From assembly GCA_030705665.1 (NCBI GenBank), contig JAUZQA010000009.1, positions 1 to 20,759 of the forward strand: a stretch of 20,759 nt of DNA. The letters run 5' to 3'. This document shows, one piece after another, positions 1 through 8,288 of this stretch (the stretch's first letter is position 1; each line of letters opens with the position of its first letter). This stretch comes from Bacillota bacterium. Lineage in GTDB: Bacteria > Bacillota > Bacilli > Bacillales_B > DSM-18226. Made by a program: the position numbers and the translations under genes. The notes beneath the pieces are model-generated. The model was not told where the DNA came from. It saw only the letters and a program-made list of their open reading frames with translations, and did no database searches.

Positions 1-21
1 TAGACTGATGGAGGTTTCTTT

Positions 22-1062
22 ATGATCACTGCAAAAGCACGAGCTGTCGATGGTCCAGACAAACCGTTTCGGGCAGCTGAAATTAAACGACGCGATCTTG
101 ATTCGCAGGATGTTCTAATTGAAATTAAATATGCAGGCATATGCCATTCTGACATCCATACTGCTCACGGCGAATGGGGTCCAGTGAACTATCCACTCGT
201 ACCTGGACATGAGATTGCTGGGATTGTTACGGCTGTTGGTCCTAATGTTACAAAATACAAGATCGGTGATCGGGTTGGGGTCGGATGTATGGTAGACTCC
301 TGTGGCGAATGTGAGAACTGCCGTAAAGGAGAAGAACAATACTGTCTTAATGGAAATGTCCCTACATACGCTGGTGTTGACAAATACGGCGAGCCTACTC
401 AAGGTGGCTATTCCACCCATATTGTTGTAACGGAGGGCTTCGTAGTCAGAATTCCTGACAGCATCGAGCTTGATGCTGCAGCACCATTACTATGCGCAGG
501 TATTACGACATATTCACCACTAAACCATTGGGGAGCAGGTCCTGGAAAGAAAGTTGCTGTAGTTGGTATGGGTGGTCTTGGTCATATGGCTGTTCAAATT
601 GCACATGCTATGGGTGCAGAAGTTACGGTTCTGTCACAAACATTGAAGAAAAAGGAAGATGGTTTGCAACTTGGCGCAGACAATTACTACGCCACAAGTG
701 ACCCGGAAACATTCGGGAAACTTGCCGGAACCTTTGACTTAATTATTAACACGGTTAGTGCAAAATTAAACATTGATGCATATTTGTCACTGCTATCCCT
801 GGATGGCACTCTTGTAAATGTTGGTGCACCCGCAGAGCCGCTGTCACTAAATGTATTTTCATTGATCGGTCATCGCCGTTCATATGCAGGTTCAATGATT
901 GGAGGCATCCGAGAAACTCAAGAGATGCTAGAGTTCTGTGCAGAACATAATATCGCGCCAATGATTGAAGTCATTTCGGCCGACAGAATCGATGAAGCCT
1001 ACAAACGCGTTTTAGCTTCGGATGTGAAGTATCGATTTGTGATTGATATCAGCACAATGTAG
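22..1062 (+). CDS. Zinc-dependent alcohol/aldehyde dehydrogenase (MDR family, AdhA/CAD-like)
   Basis: A 346-residue cytosolic medium-chain dehydrogenase that should interconvert primary alcohols and aldehydes with a nicotinamide cofactor. Seen in the sequence: catalytic zinc ligands C41, H63-E64 and C158; structural zinc cysteines C94, C97, C100 and C108; and the Rossmann loop GMGGLG at 182-187. Length and the GICHSD and PGHE motifs fit the cinnamyl-alcohol-dehydrogenase-like branch (B. subtilis AdhA, E. coli YahK), whose members usually prefer NADP(H). The stretch SQTLKKKED after the second Rossmann strand (about 205-213) is consistent with that, but this is inference. The start at 22 has a GGAGGT ribosome binding site six bases upstream. 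Its promoter lies outside the window. It is convergent with the regulator gene and shares a terminator with it; no link to leucine breakdown is shown. Substrate unknown. Confidence 0.93.
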   Translation: MITAKARAVDGPDKPFRAAEIKRRDLDSQDVLIEIKYAGICHSDIHTAHGEWGPVNYPLVPGHEIAGIVTAVGPNVTKYKIGDRVGVGCMVDSCGECENCRKGEEQYCLNGNVPTYAGVDKYGEPTQGGYSTHIVVTEGFVVRIPDSIELDAAAPLLCAGITTYSPLNHWGAGPGKKVAVVGMGGLGHMAVQIAHAMGAEVTVLSQTLKKKEDGLQLGADNYYATSDPETFGKLAGTFDLIINTVSAKLNIDAYLSLLSLDGTLVNVGAPAEPLSLNVFSLIGHRRSYAGSMIGGIRETQEMLEFCAEHNIAPMIEVISADRIDEAYKRVLASDVKYRFVIDISTM

Positions 1063-1080
1063 GTTGCGTAAATAAAAAGA

Positions 1081-1113
1081 GGATGTCCTAAAAGCCTAGC
1101 TTTTGGGACATCC
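1081..1113. terminator. Bidirectional hairpin terminator between convergent genes
   Basis: A 14-pair stem (GGATGTCCTAAAAG with CTTTTGGGACATCC, one G-T pair) closes on a 5-base loop. On the plus strand it is followed by TTTATAT and on the minus strand by TCTTTTTATT, so it can end both the dehydrogenase transcript and the regulator transcript. The rest of 1063-1207 shows no gene. Confidence 0.85.
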
Positions 1114-1207
1114 TTTATATCTGTTGCTTTTAGTGTTTATCCTTACTTAGCTTACCTCTAAATAATGCCCACGCTTTAGAAGATCTGTTCCCTGAGGAGA
1201 ACTTAAT

Positions 1208-3043
1208 TTAACGGTTGCTATTCTTATTTTGAAATGTGTCTTTTTCCTTTACGTATCGATACATATTGATGGCTAATTGAATATTGAATAATTGCTGGCT
1301 ATCATTCAAGTTCGTTAAGAGAATTTCCTCGATTCGCTTTAAACGATAAGTTAAGGTATTTGTGTGAATATGCAGGGCATCTGCCGTTTTCTTTATGTTT
1401 TGATTTTGATCTAAATAACCAATCAGCGTGCTTAACAATTCTCCTTTTCTAGATTGTTCATATTCAATAAGGGAACCCAAAACTTCCTGAATAAAATCAA
1501 TCAATTCTTCCTTTGAATTTTGCAAAATAAACCGCTGAACGCCAAGGTCTGTATAACTGAGGACTCGATGATCAAAAGAAAAGTTTTTGAGAAACTGTAT
1601 ACACTTTGTCGCTTCTACAAATGATTCATGGACAGAAGTAAGCCCTTGCTTCATTCTTCCAATGCCAATCGAAACGTCTATCTCGTTATATTTATTGTGA
1701 ATCTGATGCTGTAAGTTGTTTGAAAGCTCTTTTATTTCAGCAACAATATTGGACGAAGTGGATTTTGAATTCAAGGATAAAAGCGCGGCAATTTGATTAT
1801 CAACCATTACAGCCATTCCTTGATAGTTCCTTCCCTGTAATGTCCTATTGGCCATATGGAGTAAATTCCTGACATCAGGAACGCCAAAAGCCTTTTGCTC
1901 GTTTCCCTTCCTTTCAAAATTAATAATAATGGCAACATATTGCCGATTGGGTTCAAAGTTTAAATTTTTTGCCTGGTGTATGAGCGCTTCATCCATCTGT
2001 CCGGAAAAAAGCTTTGTCACGAATTCTCCCCTTAAACGCTGCTGTGTTTCCAAAACGGCTTGCTCTTTAACCAATTCAAGAGAAATGACTGTACAAGCAT
2101 GTTCAAGGGCAGCGATATCCACTTCACTCATTTTTTGTTTAGAAAGGATCATTAGCCCGCCTAGAGACTTTAGTTTGGATCCTAGTGATAATACAACTAA
2201 TTGATAATTATCATCATTTATTGTTATCTCGGAAACGGTACGCGAATTTTCTAGTCTTAGGATAATTTGTTTGGCATATTGATGGATATACTCGGTCATT
2301 TCATCTGAAAAAGAGGAGTGGCAGGCAAAAGCCTTGAGTTCTCCAATTTCATCAAAGAGAAACATATTCTCACCAATTGTTTTATGGATAAAATTCATAA
2401 TCGATTGAATTCCTTCTCCATTTACCACAAGATTGGCTAAGCTCCTATGTATTTCCATTGATTGGGAAAGCTTTCGAACCATTTTTTCCTTTTCGCAATA
2501 AAGGCTCGATTTTTCCAAGGCGATCGCAGCCTGGTGTCCAATTGCTTCCAATAGATGAATATCCTCCTGCTTAAACTGCAAAGAATGTTCGAAGGAGTCC
2601 AATGTAATCATGCCAATACATTTTCCCTCTTGTAAAATAGGTGAACTAATGACAGATGTAAAATGAAAATTGCTAGGAATCGACCGCTCCAATAAATCTC
2701 TATTATAGGGAGTTAATGTAGACAGTGCATGTTTAATTTCCACCTCATTTTGAAACATGAGGCATTTTTTGGCAGCAAAAGACAAACCAGTCATCGATTC
2801 ACCGCTGCCTAGTTTAATTTGCCTGAAAATATGGGGATAAAATAATCCTTGAGCTGATTTTGCGATTAGCCGATTTTGTTCTTTATCAAAAATCCATATC
2901 GATCCCCCTCCGGCGGCTTCAACGACAGATATCGTTTCATTCATAATGGAATCAAAAATGGTATCAATATCCAATTTGGAATTGATCATGTTAGACACCT
3001 GGATTAAGGACTTAAGCTGCCGATGTGTTAATGTATCTTCCAT
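1208..3043 (-). CDS. GAF-domain PucR/CdaR-type transcriptional regulator
   Basis: A 611-residue cytosolic regulator. Residues about 20-180 read as a GAF sensor domain (LDIDTIFDSIMNE, then GGGSIWIFDK, then QAAIALEKSSLY at its end). A poorly conserved middle part follows, then a CdaR-type GGDEF-like region at about 340-470, and a C-terminal PucR helix-turn-helix at about 536-575 with the family pattern TADALHIHTNTLTYRLKRIE. Such proteins are usually activators that respond to a small metabolite. It is divergent from the leucine-type catabolic operon that starts 275 bases away, so I infer that it controls that operon and perhaps itself; the ligand could be an acyl-CoA or a branched-chain acid, but nothing in the sequence proves this. 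The start is supported by AAAGGATG just upstream on the minus strand. B. subtilis has no regulator of this kind beside its yng operon as far as I recall. Confidence 0.9.
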   Translation of the reverse strand: MEDTLTHRQLKSLIQVSNMINSKLDIDTIFDSIMNETISVVEAAGGGSIWIFDKEQNRLIAKSAQGLFYPHIFRQIKLGSGESMTGLSFAAKKCLMFQNEVEIKHALSTLTPYNRDLLERSIPSNFHFTSVISSPILQEGKCIGMITLDSFEHSLQFKQEDIHLLEAIGHQAAIALEKSSLYCEKEKMVRKLSQSMEIHRSLANLVVNGEGIQSIMNFIHKTIGENMFLFDEIGELKAFACHSSFSDEMTEYIHQYAKQIILRLENSRTVSEITINDDNYQLVVLSLGSKLKSLGGLMILSKQKMSEVDIAALEHACTVISLELVKEQAVLETQQRLRGEFVTKLFSGQMDEALIHQAKNLNFEPNRQYVAIIINFERKGNEQKAFGVPDVRNLLHMANRTLQGRNYQGMAVMVDNQIAALLSLNSKSTSSNIVAEIKELSNNLQHQIHNKYNEIDVSIGIGRMKQGLTSVHESFVEATKCIQFLKNFSFDHRVLSYTDLGVQRFILQNSKEELIDFIQEVLGSLIEYEQSRKGELLSTLIGYLDQNQNIKKTADALHIHTNTLTYRLKRIEEILLTNLNDSQQLFNIQLAINMYRYVKEKDTFQNKNSNR

Positions 3044-3090
3044 CTTTCATCATCCTTTCTCGAAGACTTTGCAATTGAACCGGCTTATGT

Positions 3091-3113
3091 AATTTGTGTA
3101 AAACACACAAATT
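3091..3113. promoter_or_regulatory. Perfect palindrome in the divergent control region, candidate operator
   Basis: AATTTGTGT and ACACAAATT form a perfect 9-base inverted repeat around a 5-base spacer (AAAAC). It lies between the divergent regulator and catabolic operon, 47 bases upstream of the regulator start. It could be the binding site of the PucR-type regulator. A run of six T follows on the plus strand, so a weak terminator is formally possible, but there is no transcript for it to end in that direction. A plus-strand TATTAT at 3172-3177 may be a -10 element; I see no good -35 for it, as expected for an activated promoter. Confidence 0.5.
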
Positions 3114-3238
3114 TTTTATCAGAATATTCATAAAAATCAACATAGCCAAATTTTATTTATCGTTATATTCTTATTATATGAAAATTATGAAAATAATGAA
3201 AGGAGGTTCGGACTAAGAGACTTGAATAAGGTTTCGCT

Positions 3239-3322
3239 ATGGTTCAGCAAAAAGCATTATATGCTAAGGTGTTTTTTGTCGAAAACAGTCAGAAAATTCA
3301 GAAAGGTGTTGCAGATAAATGA
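3239..3322 (+). CDS. Possible 27-residue leader peptide overlapping the dehydrogenase start
   Basis: An ATG at 3239 opens a 27-codon frame (starting MVQQKALYAK) whose TGA overlaps the ATG of the acyl-CoA dehydrogenase as ATGA. The geometry would allow translational coupling. The only ribosome binding site is a weak AAGG seven bases upstream, and the peptide is not rich in leucine, valine or isoleucine, so it is not a classical attenuation leader. I do not recognise it and it may be chance. Confidence 0.2.
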   Translation: MVQQKALYAKVFFVENSQKIQKGVADK

Positions 3323-4458
3323 ATTTTGATTTAACGAAAGAACAAGAAATGATCCGTAAGTTAATTCGGGATTTTGCGGAAGCAGAAGTTGCTCCTGGAG
3401 CAGATGATCGTGATCGAACTGGAGAATTCCCAAAGGAAATTTTTTCGAAATTAGCGGAGTTAGGAATTATGGGCCTTCCATTCCCTGAGCAATATGGGGG
3501 AGGCGAAGCCGACACGATCAGCTTTGCGATTGTTGTTGAAGAACTTAGTCGTGTTTGTGCATCAACAGGAATTACATATTCAGCCCATATTTCATTAGGG
3601 GGAGCCCCAATTAATTTATTTGGCACCCATGAGCAGAAAGAGAAATACTTAACACCGATTTGTACAGGAGAGTCTTTAGGGGCTTTTGGATTGACTGAAC
3701 CGAATGCAGGATCCGATGCCGGGGGAACCCAAACAACAGCAGTGCTTGAGGGTGATGAGTGGGTCATTAACGGCTCTAAATGTTTTATTACGAATGCAAG
3801 CTATGCCAATCACTTGGCAGTAACTGCCGTAACAGACCGCTCTAAAGGAATCAATGGAATCAGCGCATTTATTGTTCCTACTGATGCAGAAGGATTTACT
3901 GTCATTAGCAACTACGAAAAAATGGGTTTGCATGCCTCAAATACGACAGAACTTATTTTAGAGAATGTAAGAGTTCCGAAAGAAAATCTGCTGGGTAAAG
4001 AAGGATACGGTTACAAGCAATTTTTAGCTACGCTTGATGGCGGAAGAATTGGAATCGGTGCCATGGCTTTAGGTATTGCTCAAGGAGCATATGAAAAAGC
4101 ACTTCAATATGCAAAGGAAAGAAAACAGTTTGGAAAGAGTTTATCCAACTTCCAGGCAATCCAATTTAAATTAGCCGATATGGCTATGAATATCGAATTG
4201 GCACGAAATATGGTTTACAAAGCGGCTTGGTTAAAGGATCAAGGACGAGCGTTTAAAAAGGAAGCGGCCTATGCAAAATTATTTGCCTCGGAAATATGCA
4301 TGCGTATATGCGATCAGGCTGTTCAAATTCATGGCGGATATGGATATATGAAAGAATATCAGGTTGAGAGATTTTTCCGTGATGCCAAACTCTTAGAAAT
4401 TGGTGAAGGAACATCTGAAGTACAACGAATGGTCATTGCCAAACAAATTGGATGTTAA
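3319..4458 (+). CDS. Acyl-CoA dehydrogenase, probable isovaleryl-CoA dehydrogenase of the leucine operon (YngJ-like)
   Basis: A 379-residue FAD enzyme that should oxidise a short or branched acyl-CoA to the 2-enoyl-CoA and pass electrons to electron-transfer flavoprotein. Seen: the FAD/substrate motif FGLTEPNAGSDAGG at about 122-135, the WVINGSKCFITNA segment, and the C-terminal signature GEGTSEVQR with E363 as the expected catalytic base. Context (ligase, biotin carboxylase, HMG-CoA lyase and crotonase downstream, in the order of B. subtilis yngJ-yngE) points to isovaleryl-CoA. However, the catalytic glutamate sits in the butyryl-CoA-dehydrogenase position; the helix position used by true isovaleryl-CoA dehydrogenases is G242 here. 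It could therefore also serve straight-chain butyryl-CoA. It is the first clear gene of the operon; AAAGGTG lies ten bases before the start. Confidence 0.93.
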   Translation: MNFDLTKEQEMIRKLIRDFAEAEVAPGADDRDRTGEFPKEIFSKLAELGIMGLPFPEQYGGGEADTISFAIVVEELSRVCASTGITYSAHISLGGAPINLFGTHEQKEKYLTPICTGESLGAFGLTEPNAGSDAGGTQTTAVLEGDEWVINGSKCFITNASYANHLAVTAVTDRSKGINGISAFIVPTDAEGFTVISNYEKMGLHASNTTELILENVRVPKENLLGKEGYGYKQFLATLDGGRIGIGAMALGIAQGAYEKALQYAKERKQFGKSLSNFQAIQFKLADMAMNIELARNMVYKAAWLKDQGRAFKKEAAYAKLFASEICMRICDQAVQIHGGYGYMKEYQVERFFRDAKLLEIGEGTSEVQRMVIAKQIGC

Positions 4459-4503
4459 GAATTTTTATCGTCATTAAATAAAAATGGTTAAAGGAGAAAT
4501 TAC

Positions 4504-6471
4504 ATGGATGTCAGCGGAATTTTACAAGTAGTTTCAAATAGCAAACTCGTTTATCCGAATGAAGAAAAAGTGCGTGCAACTTCTATTGGGAGCAGCGAGG
4601 CTTTCCAAGAACTTCTTAAACAATCCCATGAAGATCCTGCTGCTTTTTGGGATCGTGCAGCCCGTGAATTAGTTTGGTATGAACCATGGAATGAAACCAT
4701 TAGTGGACAGCTACCTGATTTTCGCTTTTTTGTCGATGGCATTAGTAACCCGAGTGTAAACTTACTCGATCGGCACGTAGAAAATGGGGCAGGAAACCGC
4801 ACTGCTCTCATTTGGGAGGGGGAAAACGGGGATACCAAATTTTACACCTATAATATGCTTCTTGCTGAAGTAAATCGATTCTCAAATGTTTTAAAATCAT
4901 TTGGTGTAAAAAAAGGCGATTGTGTCGCGATCTATCTTCCAAATCTGGCCGAAGCCTTTATAGCCGTATTAGCATGTTTTCGCGTTGGTGCGATATACAA
5001 TACGATTTTCTCAGGCTATTCCGAAAAATCATTGACAGACCGACTCATCAGTTTTGAGCCTAAAGTATTGATCACTGCAGATGCAACAGAGCGACGGGGT
5101 AAAGTCATTCGTTTGAAAGATAAGGTCGATCATGTTGTATCATCGATTCCATCTGTGAAAGCAGTTATTGTTGTAGACCGGTTAGGGTCAGAGGTTCAAA
5201 TGAAAGAAGGCCGTGATTACTGGTGGCATGAGCTGACAAAAGCGGCCAGTATCGTTTGTGAACCTGAGAGAATCGAAGCAAATGAAAGCGGTATCGTTTT
5301 CTATACAAGTGGTACGACAGGAAAGCCAAAAGGTGTCGTGCATTCCGGAATGGCTTTTGTCACACAAAACTACACATATGCTAAGTACCATATGGATCAT
5401 CATCATGACGATGTTTTCTGGTGTACCGCGGATATCGGCTGGTTAACCATGCATATTTGGGGCATTACAGGTGCCTTAGCGAATGGTGTTACCACTGTTG
5501 TCTTTGAAGGGGCCGTTGATTATCCAACGAAGGATCGTTTCTATCAAATCATTGAAAAATATAGAGTGAATAAATTGTTTACTGCTCCAACGGCATTAAG
5601 AATGCTAAAAAGTATGGGAGAAAAGGCATTAGAGAAATTTGATTTATCCTGCCTCGATGTCATTTCCCTTGTTGGAGAACCATTCGATCCGGAAACATGG
5701 CATTGGACATATGAGGTTTTAGGAAAGAAGAAGGTATATATCAATAATACTTGGGGGCAAACCGAAACAGCTGGATCGCCGATCGCTGGAGCAGCTTGGC
5801 TGACGCCAATGAAACCGGGCTCCTCAGGCACTCCATTTCTTGGGGCGGTTATGGATATCGTTGATGAAGAAGGCAATCCAGTTGAACCTTTAAGGTTAGG
5901 AAACCTGGTTATTAGAAAACCATTTCCGATGCTGTGCCGTACATTATGGAAAGAACCGGAGCGATATTACGGATCATACTATAGCCAAGTAGATGGCTGC
6001 TATTATGCCAGCGACCTGGCATTAATCGATAATGATGGTTATTTATGGGTAGTTGGCCGTTCCGATGATGCGTTTAATGTAGCAGGTCACCGCTTAAGTA
6101 CAATGGAAATGGAAAGCGCTGCACTAGAATGTGAAGGTGTTGCTGAATGCGCAATTATTGGGGTTCCTGATGAAATAAAAGGAGAAGTCCCACTCGTATT
6201 TATCCGTCTGGCAGATGGCTATAAAGGTACAGAAGAATTTAAGCTGCAAATAAATAATCAAATCATTCAACAAATTGGAAAGATTGCAGCACCAAAATCA
6301 ATTATTTTTACTGAAACGTTGCCAAAAACAGTTTCAGGAAAAATCATGCGCCGCTTATTAAAGGAAATTGTTGTCTCAGGTAAGGTTAACGGCGACATTA
6401 CAGGCCTGGAAGATCCATCAACTGTTGCGCAAATACAAACTATCATTGCAGACAAATCATCCGTTAAATAG
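4504..6471 (+). CDS. Acetyl-CoA-synthetase-family acyl-CoA ligase with a predicted enlarged acyl pocket
   Basis: A 655-residue AMP-forming ligase of the Acs/PrpE type: acid + ATP + CoA gives acyl-CoA + AMP + PPi. Seen: N-terminal Acs-type segment with WYEPWN and LLDRHV, the phosphate-binding loop TSGTTGKPKG at 268-277, the motif NTWGQTET at 415-422, and the catalytic lysine K613 in SGKIMRR, the site of reversible acylation in known Acs proteins. In acetate-specific enzymes the fifth motif reads TWWQTE and its second Trp closes the acyl pocket; here it is G418, so propionate-sized or larger and branched acids such as isovalerate are likely substrates (inference). It takes the place of B. subtilis yngI, which encodes a shorter ligase. 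It is not acetoacetyl-CoA synthetase, which lacks WGQTE. AAAGGAGA precedes the start; 45 bases separate it from the dehydrogenase. Confidence 0.88.
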   Translation: MDVSGILQVVSNSKLVYPNEEKVRATSIGSSEAFQELLKQSHEDPAAFWDRAARELVWYEPWNETISGQLPDFRFFVDGISNPSVNLLDRHVENGAGNRTALIWEGENGDTKFYTYNMLLAEVNRFSNVLKSFGVKKGDCVAIYLPNLAEAFIAVLACFRVGAIYNTIFSGYSEKSLTDRLISFEPKVLITADATERRGKVIRLKDKVDHVVSSIPSVKAVIVVDRLGSEVQMKEGRDYWWHELTKAASIVCEPERIEANESGIVFYTSGTTGKPKGVVHSGMAFVTQNYTYAKYHMDHHHDDVFWCTADIGWLTMHIWGITGALANGVTTVVFEGAVDYPTKDRFYQIIEKYRVNKLFTAPTALRMLKSMGEKALEKFDLSCLDVISLVGEPFDPETWHWTYEVLGKKKVYINNTWGQTETAGSPIAGAAWLTPMKPGSSGTPFLGAVMDIVDEEGNPVEPLRLGNLVIRKPFPMLCRTLWKEPERYYGSYYSQVDGCYYASDLALIDNDGYLWVVGRSDDAFNVAGHRLSTMEMESAALECEGVAECAIIGVPDEIKGEVPLVFIRLADGYKGTEEFKLQINNQIIQQIGKIAAPKSIIFTETLPKTVSGKIMRRLLKEIVVSGKVNGDITGLEDPSTVAQIQTIIADKSSVK

Positions 6472-6484
6472 TGATGAATGAGAG

Positions 6485-6522
6485 CCAGTCATTTGTCAGG
6501 CAAATGAACGGCAAATGACTGG
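6485..6522 (+). other. Intercistronic stem-loop with two competing pairings
   Basis: CCAGTCATTTG (6485-6495) pairs perfectly with CAAATGACTGG (6512-6522). The same left arm can pair over seven bases with CAAATGA at 6501-6507. No T-run follows (TTCCCTATAC), so it is not a standard terminator; an RNA processing or stability element is more likely. The remaining bases to the biotin carboxylase start (to 6670) hold no gene. Confidence 0.6.
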
Positions 6523-6670
6523 TTCCCTATACTAGATTAGGAGTTAACGATAAACGTAGAAATAAAGGATGCGAGTCTTACATATTCTCCATAACAACAA
6601 AAGATGAAGCTCTGTAAGGATGCAAGTGAGTGCTGAACCTTCTTATTCAAGAAAGAAAGGGTGGAAATAC

Positions 6671-8032
6671 ATGTTCAAAAAAGTTTTAATTGCTAACCGC
6701 GGGGAAATCGCTGTTCGTGTTATGCGTACATGCCAAGCCTTAGGCATTATAACAATTGGAGTTTACTCAGAAGCAGATGCAGATGCTCCACATGTAAAAA
6801 TGGCAGATGAGGCCTATTTAATCGGTGGTTCACGCGTAGCGGAGAGCTATCTAAATATCAATAAAATTCTTGAGGTCGCAAAGCTTTCAGAGGCGGAAGC
6901 AATCCACCCGGGTTATGGCCTGCTATCAGAAAATGCAGACTTTGCCCGACGTTGCGAGGAAGCAGGGCTTGTCTTTATCGGACCATCTCCAGAGGTTATT
7001 TCTAAAATGGGCAGTAAGATTGAATCACGCAAAGCGATGGAGAAAGCGAGTGTTCCTGTCGTTCCAGGGATTACCTACCCACTGGCAGATGCGGAAGAAG
7101 CAGTAGAAGTGGCTGACCGCATCGGGTATCCTGTTATGCTAAAAGCTTCCGCCGGTGGTGGGGGAATCGGCATGCAGGTAGTCCATAACGGGGACGAGAT
7201 CCGCAAAGCATTTGAAGGAAACCAAAAGCGAGCGACCGATTTCTTTGGCGATGGTGCGATGTATATTGAAAAATTTGTTGAAAATCCAAGACATATTGAG
7301 ATTCAAATCTTGGCAGACAGTTTCGGAAACACAGTTTACCTTTGGGAACGTGAATGTTCGATCCAGCGCCGTCATCAAAAAGTCGTAGAGGAAGCCCCGT
7401 CCTCGTTTATTTCAGAAACAACCCGAACCAAAATGGGGGAGGCAGCTGTAAAAGCGGCAAAATCAATTGGGTACAAGAATGCAGGAACAATCGAGTTCTT
7501 GGTTGATGAAGAGCAGAATTTCTACTTTCTTGAAATGAATACCCGATTGCAAGTGGAGCATCCGATTACGGAAGAAATTACAGGTTTAGATTTAGTTGAA
7601 AAGCAATTGCAAATTGCTGCAGGTGAAGCTCTGAAATTTTCTCAAGATGAGGTAAAACGGGATGGTCATGCCATTGAAGTACGAATCTATGCAGAAGATC
7701 CGAAAACATTTTTCCCTTCACCAGGAAAAATAACAAAATTAGAGCTGCCGAACGGATCCGGAGTTCGACATGAATTAGCCATTCATGGTCAATCCGTCGT
7801 CACTCCTTTCTATGATCCAATGATTGCGAAGCTGGTTGTTAAAGGCAGCAATCGTGAAGAAGCAATTAATCGTCTGCAAGCTGCATTAGCTGATTATCAT
7901 ATTGAAGGGATTAAAACAAATATCCCAATGCTAGAAGAGGTCATTGCCCACCCGGCATTCCATTCAGGTGATACGACAACAGATTTCGTTAACAAGTATT
8001 TAAAAACTAAAAAAGCCAAAAAGGTAAAATAG
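6671..8032 (+). CDS. accC: Biotin carboxylase subunit of an acyl-CoA (3-methylcrotonyl-CoA) carboxylase
   Basis: A 453-residue ATP-grasp enzyme that carboxylates biotin on the carrier protein using bicarbonate and ATP. Seen: N-terminal FKKVLIANRGEIAVRVMRTC, the glycine-rich ATP loop GGGGIGM at 162-168, EEAPSS, and the active-site segment LEMNTRLQVEH with E288, N290, R292 and E296. The protein ends after the carboxylase C domain: there is no fused biotin domain, in keeping with the separate carrier gene next door. The start at 6671 is chosen over an in-frame ATG at 6620 because AGGGTGG lies just before it and the protein then begins exactly like AccC/YngH. Context with the HMG-CoA lyase and the crotonase assigns it to 3-methylcrotonyl-CoA carboxylase rather than fatty-acid synthesis. 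It ends 11 bases before the carrier gene. Confidence 0.95.
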   Translation: MFKKVLIANRGEIAVRVMRTCQALGIITIGVYSEADADAPHVKMADEAYLIGGSRVAESYLNINKILEVAKLSEAEAIHPGYGLLSENADFARRCEEAGLVFIGPSPEVISKMGSKIESRKAMEKASVPVVPGITYPLADAEEAVEVADRIGYPVMLKASAGGGGIGMQVVHNGDEIRKAFEGNQKRATDFFGDGAMYIEKFVENPRHIEIQILADSFGNTVYLWERECSIQRRHQKVVEEAPSSFISETTRTKMGEAAVKAAKSIGYKNAGTIEFLVDEEQNFYFLEMNTRLQVEHPITEEITGLDLVEKQLQIAAGEALKFSQDEVKRDGHAIEVRIYAEDPKTFFPSPGKITKLELPNGSGVRHELAIHGQSVVTPFYDPMIAKLVVKGSNREEAINRLQAALADYHIEGIKTNIPMLEEVIAHPAFHSGDTTTDFVNKYLKTKKAKKVK

Positions 8033-8043
8033 GAGGAATAATC

Positions 8044-8256
8044 ATGAGTGAAGTATTGGCAAGCATGGCAGGTAATGTATGGAAGGTATTAGTGAAAGTT
8101 GGAGATCAGATTGAAGAGGACCAAGATGTCGTGATTTTAGAATCGATGAAAATGGAAATTCCGATTGCCGCTGAATTCGATGGAACGGTGAAAGAAGTAA
8201 AAGTGAATGAAGGCGACTTTGTGAATGAAGGCGACATCATTGTAGTAATTGAATAA
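8044..8256 (+). CDS. Stand-alone biotin carboxyl carrier protein (YngHB-like)
   Basis: A 70-residue single-domain protein that carries biotin between the carboxylase and transcarboxylase sites. The biotin attachment motif ESMKME is present with the target lysine K36, close to the middle of the chain as in all biotinyl domains; two mirror-image beta halves flank it. It lacks the proline/alanine-rich N-terminal part of AccB, so it is the minimal type also found as YngHB in B. subtilis. Because B. subtilis YngHB has been described as attaching either biotin or lipoate, lipoylation is a second possibility here. AGGAGG overlaps the stop of the preceding gene, showing tight coupling; HMG-CoA lyase follows after 32 bases. 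Confidence 0.93.
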   Translation: MSEVLASMAGNVWKVLVKVGDQIEEDQDVVILESMKMEIPIAAEFDGTVKEVKVNEGDFVNEGDIIVVIE

Positions 8257-8288
8257 AGCCTAGGGCAAGGTGGAAAGGAGATGAAAAA

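Noticed and set aside
3178..3216. Tiny frame with repeated MKI codons around the strong Shine-Dalgarno
   Set aside because: Twelve codons only, with no ribosome binding site of its own; most likely chance in AT-rich DNA.
5544..5876. Long minus-strand open frames within the catabolic genes
   Set aside because: They mirror strongly supported plus-strand genes, lack ribosome binding sites and show no recognisable motifs.
6110..6125. Possible catabolite-control (cre) site inside the ligase gene
   Set aside because: GGAAAGCGCTGCAC matches the centre but fails at several fixed positions of the consensus.
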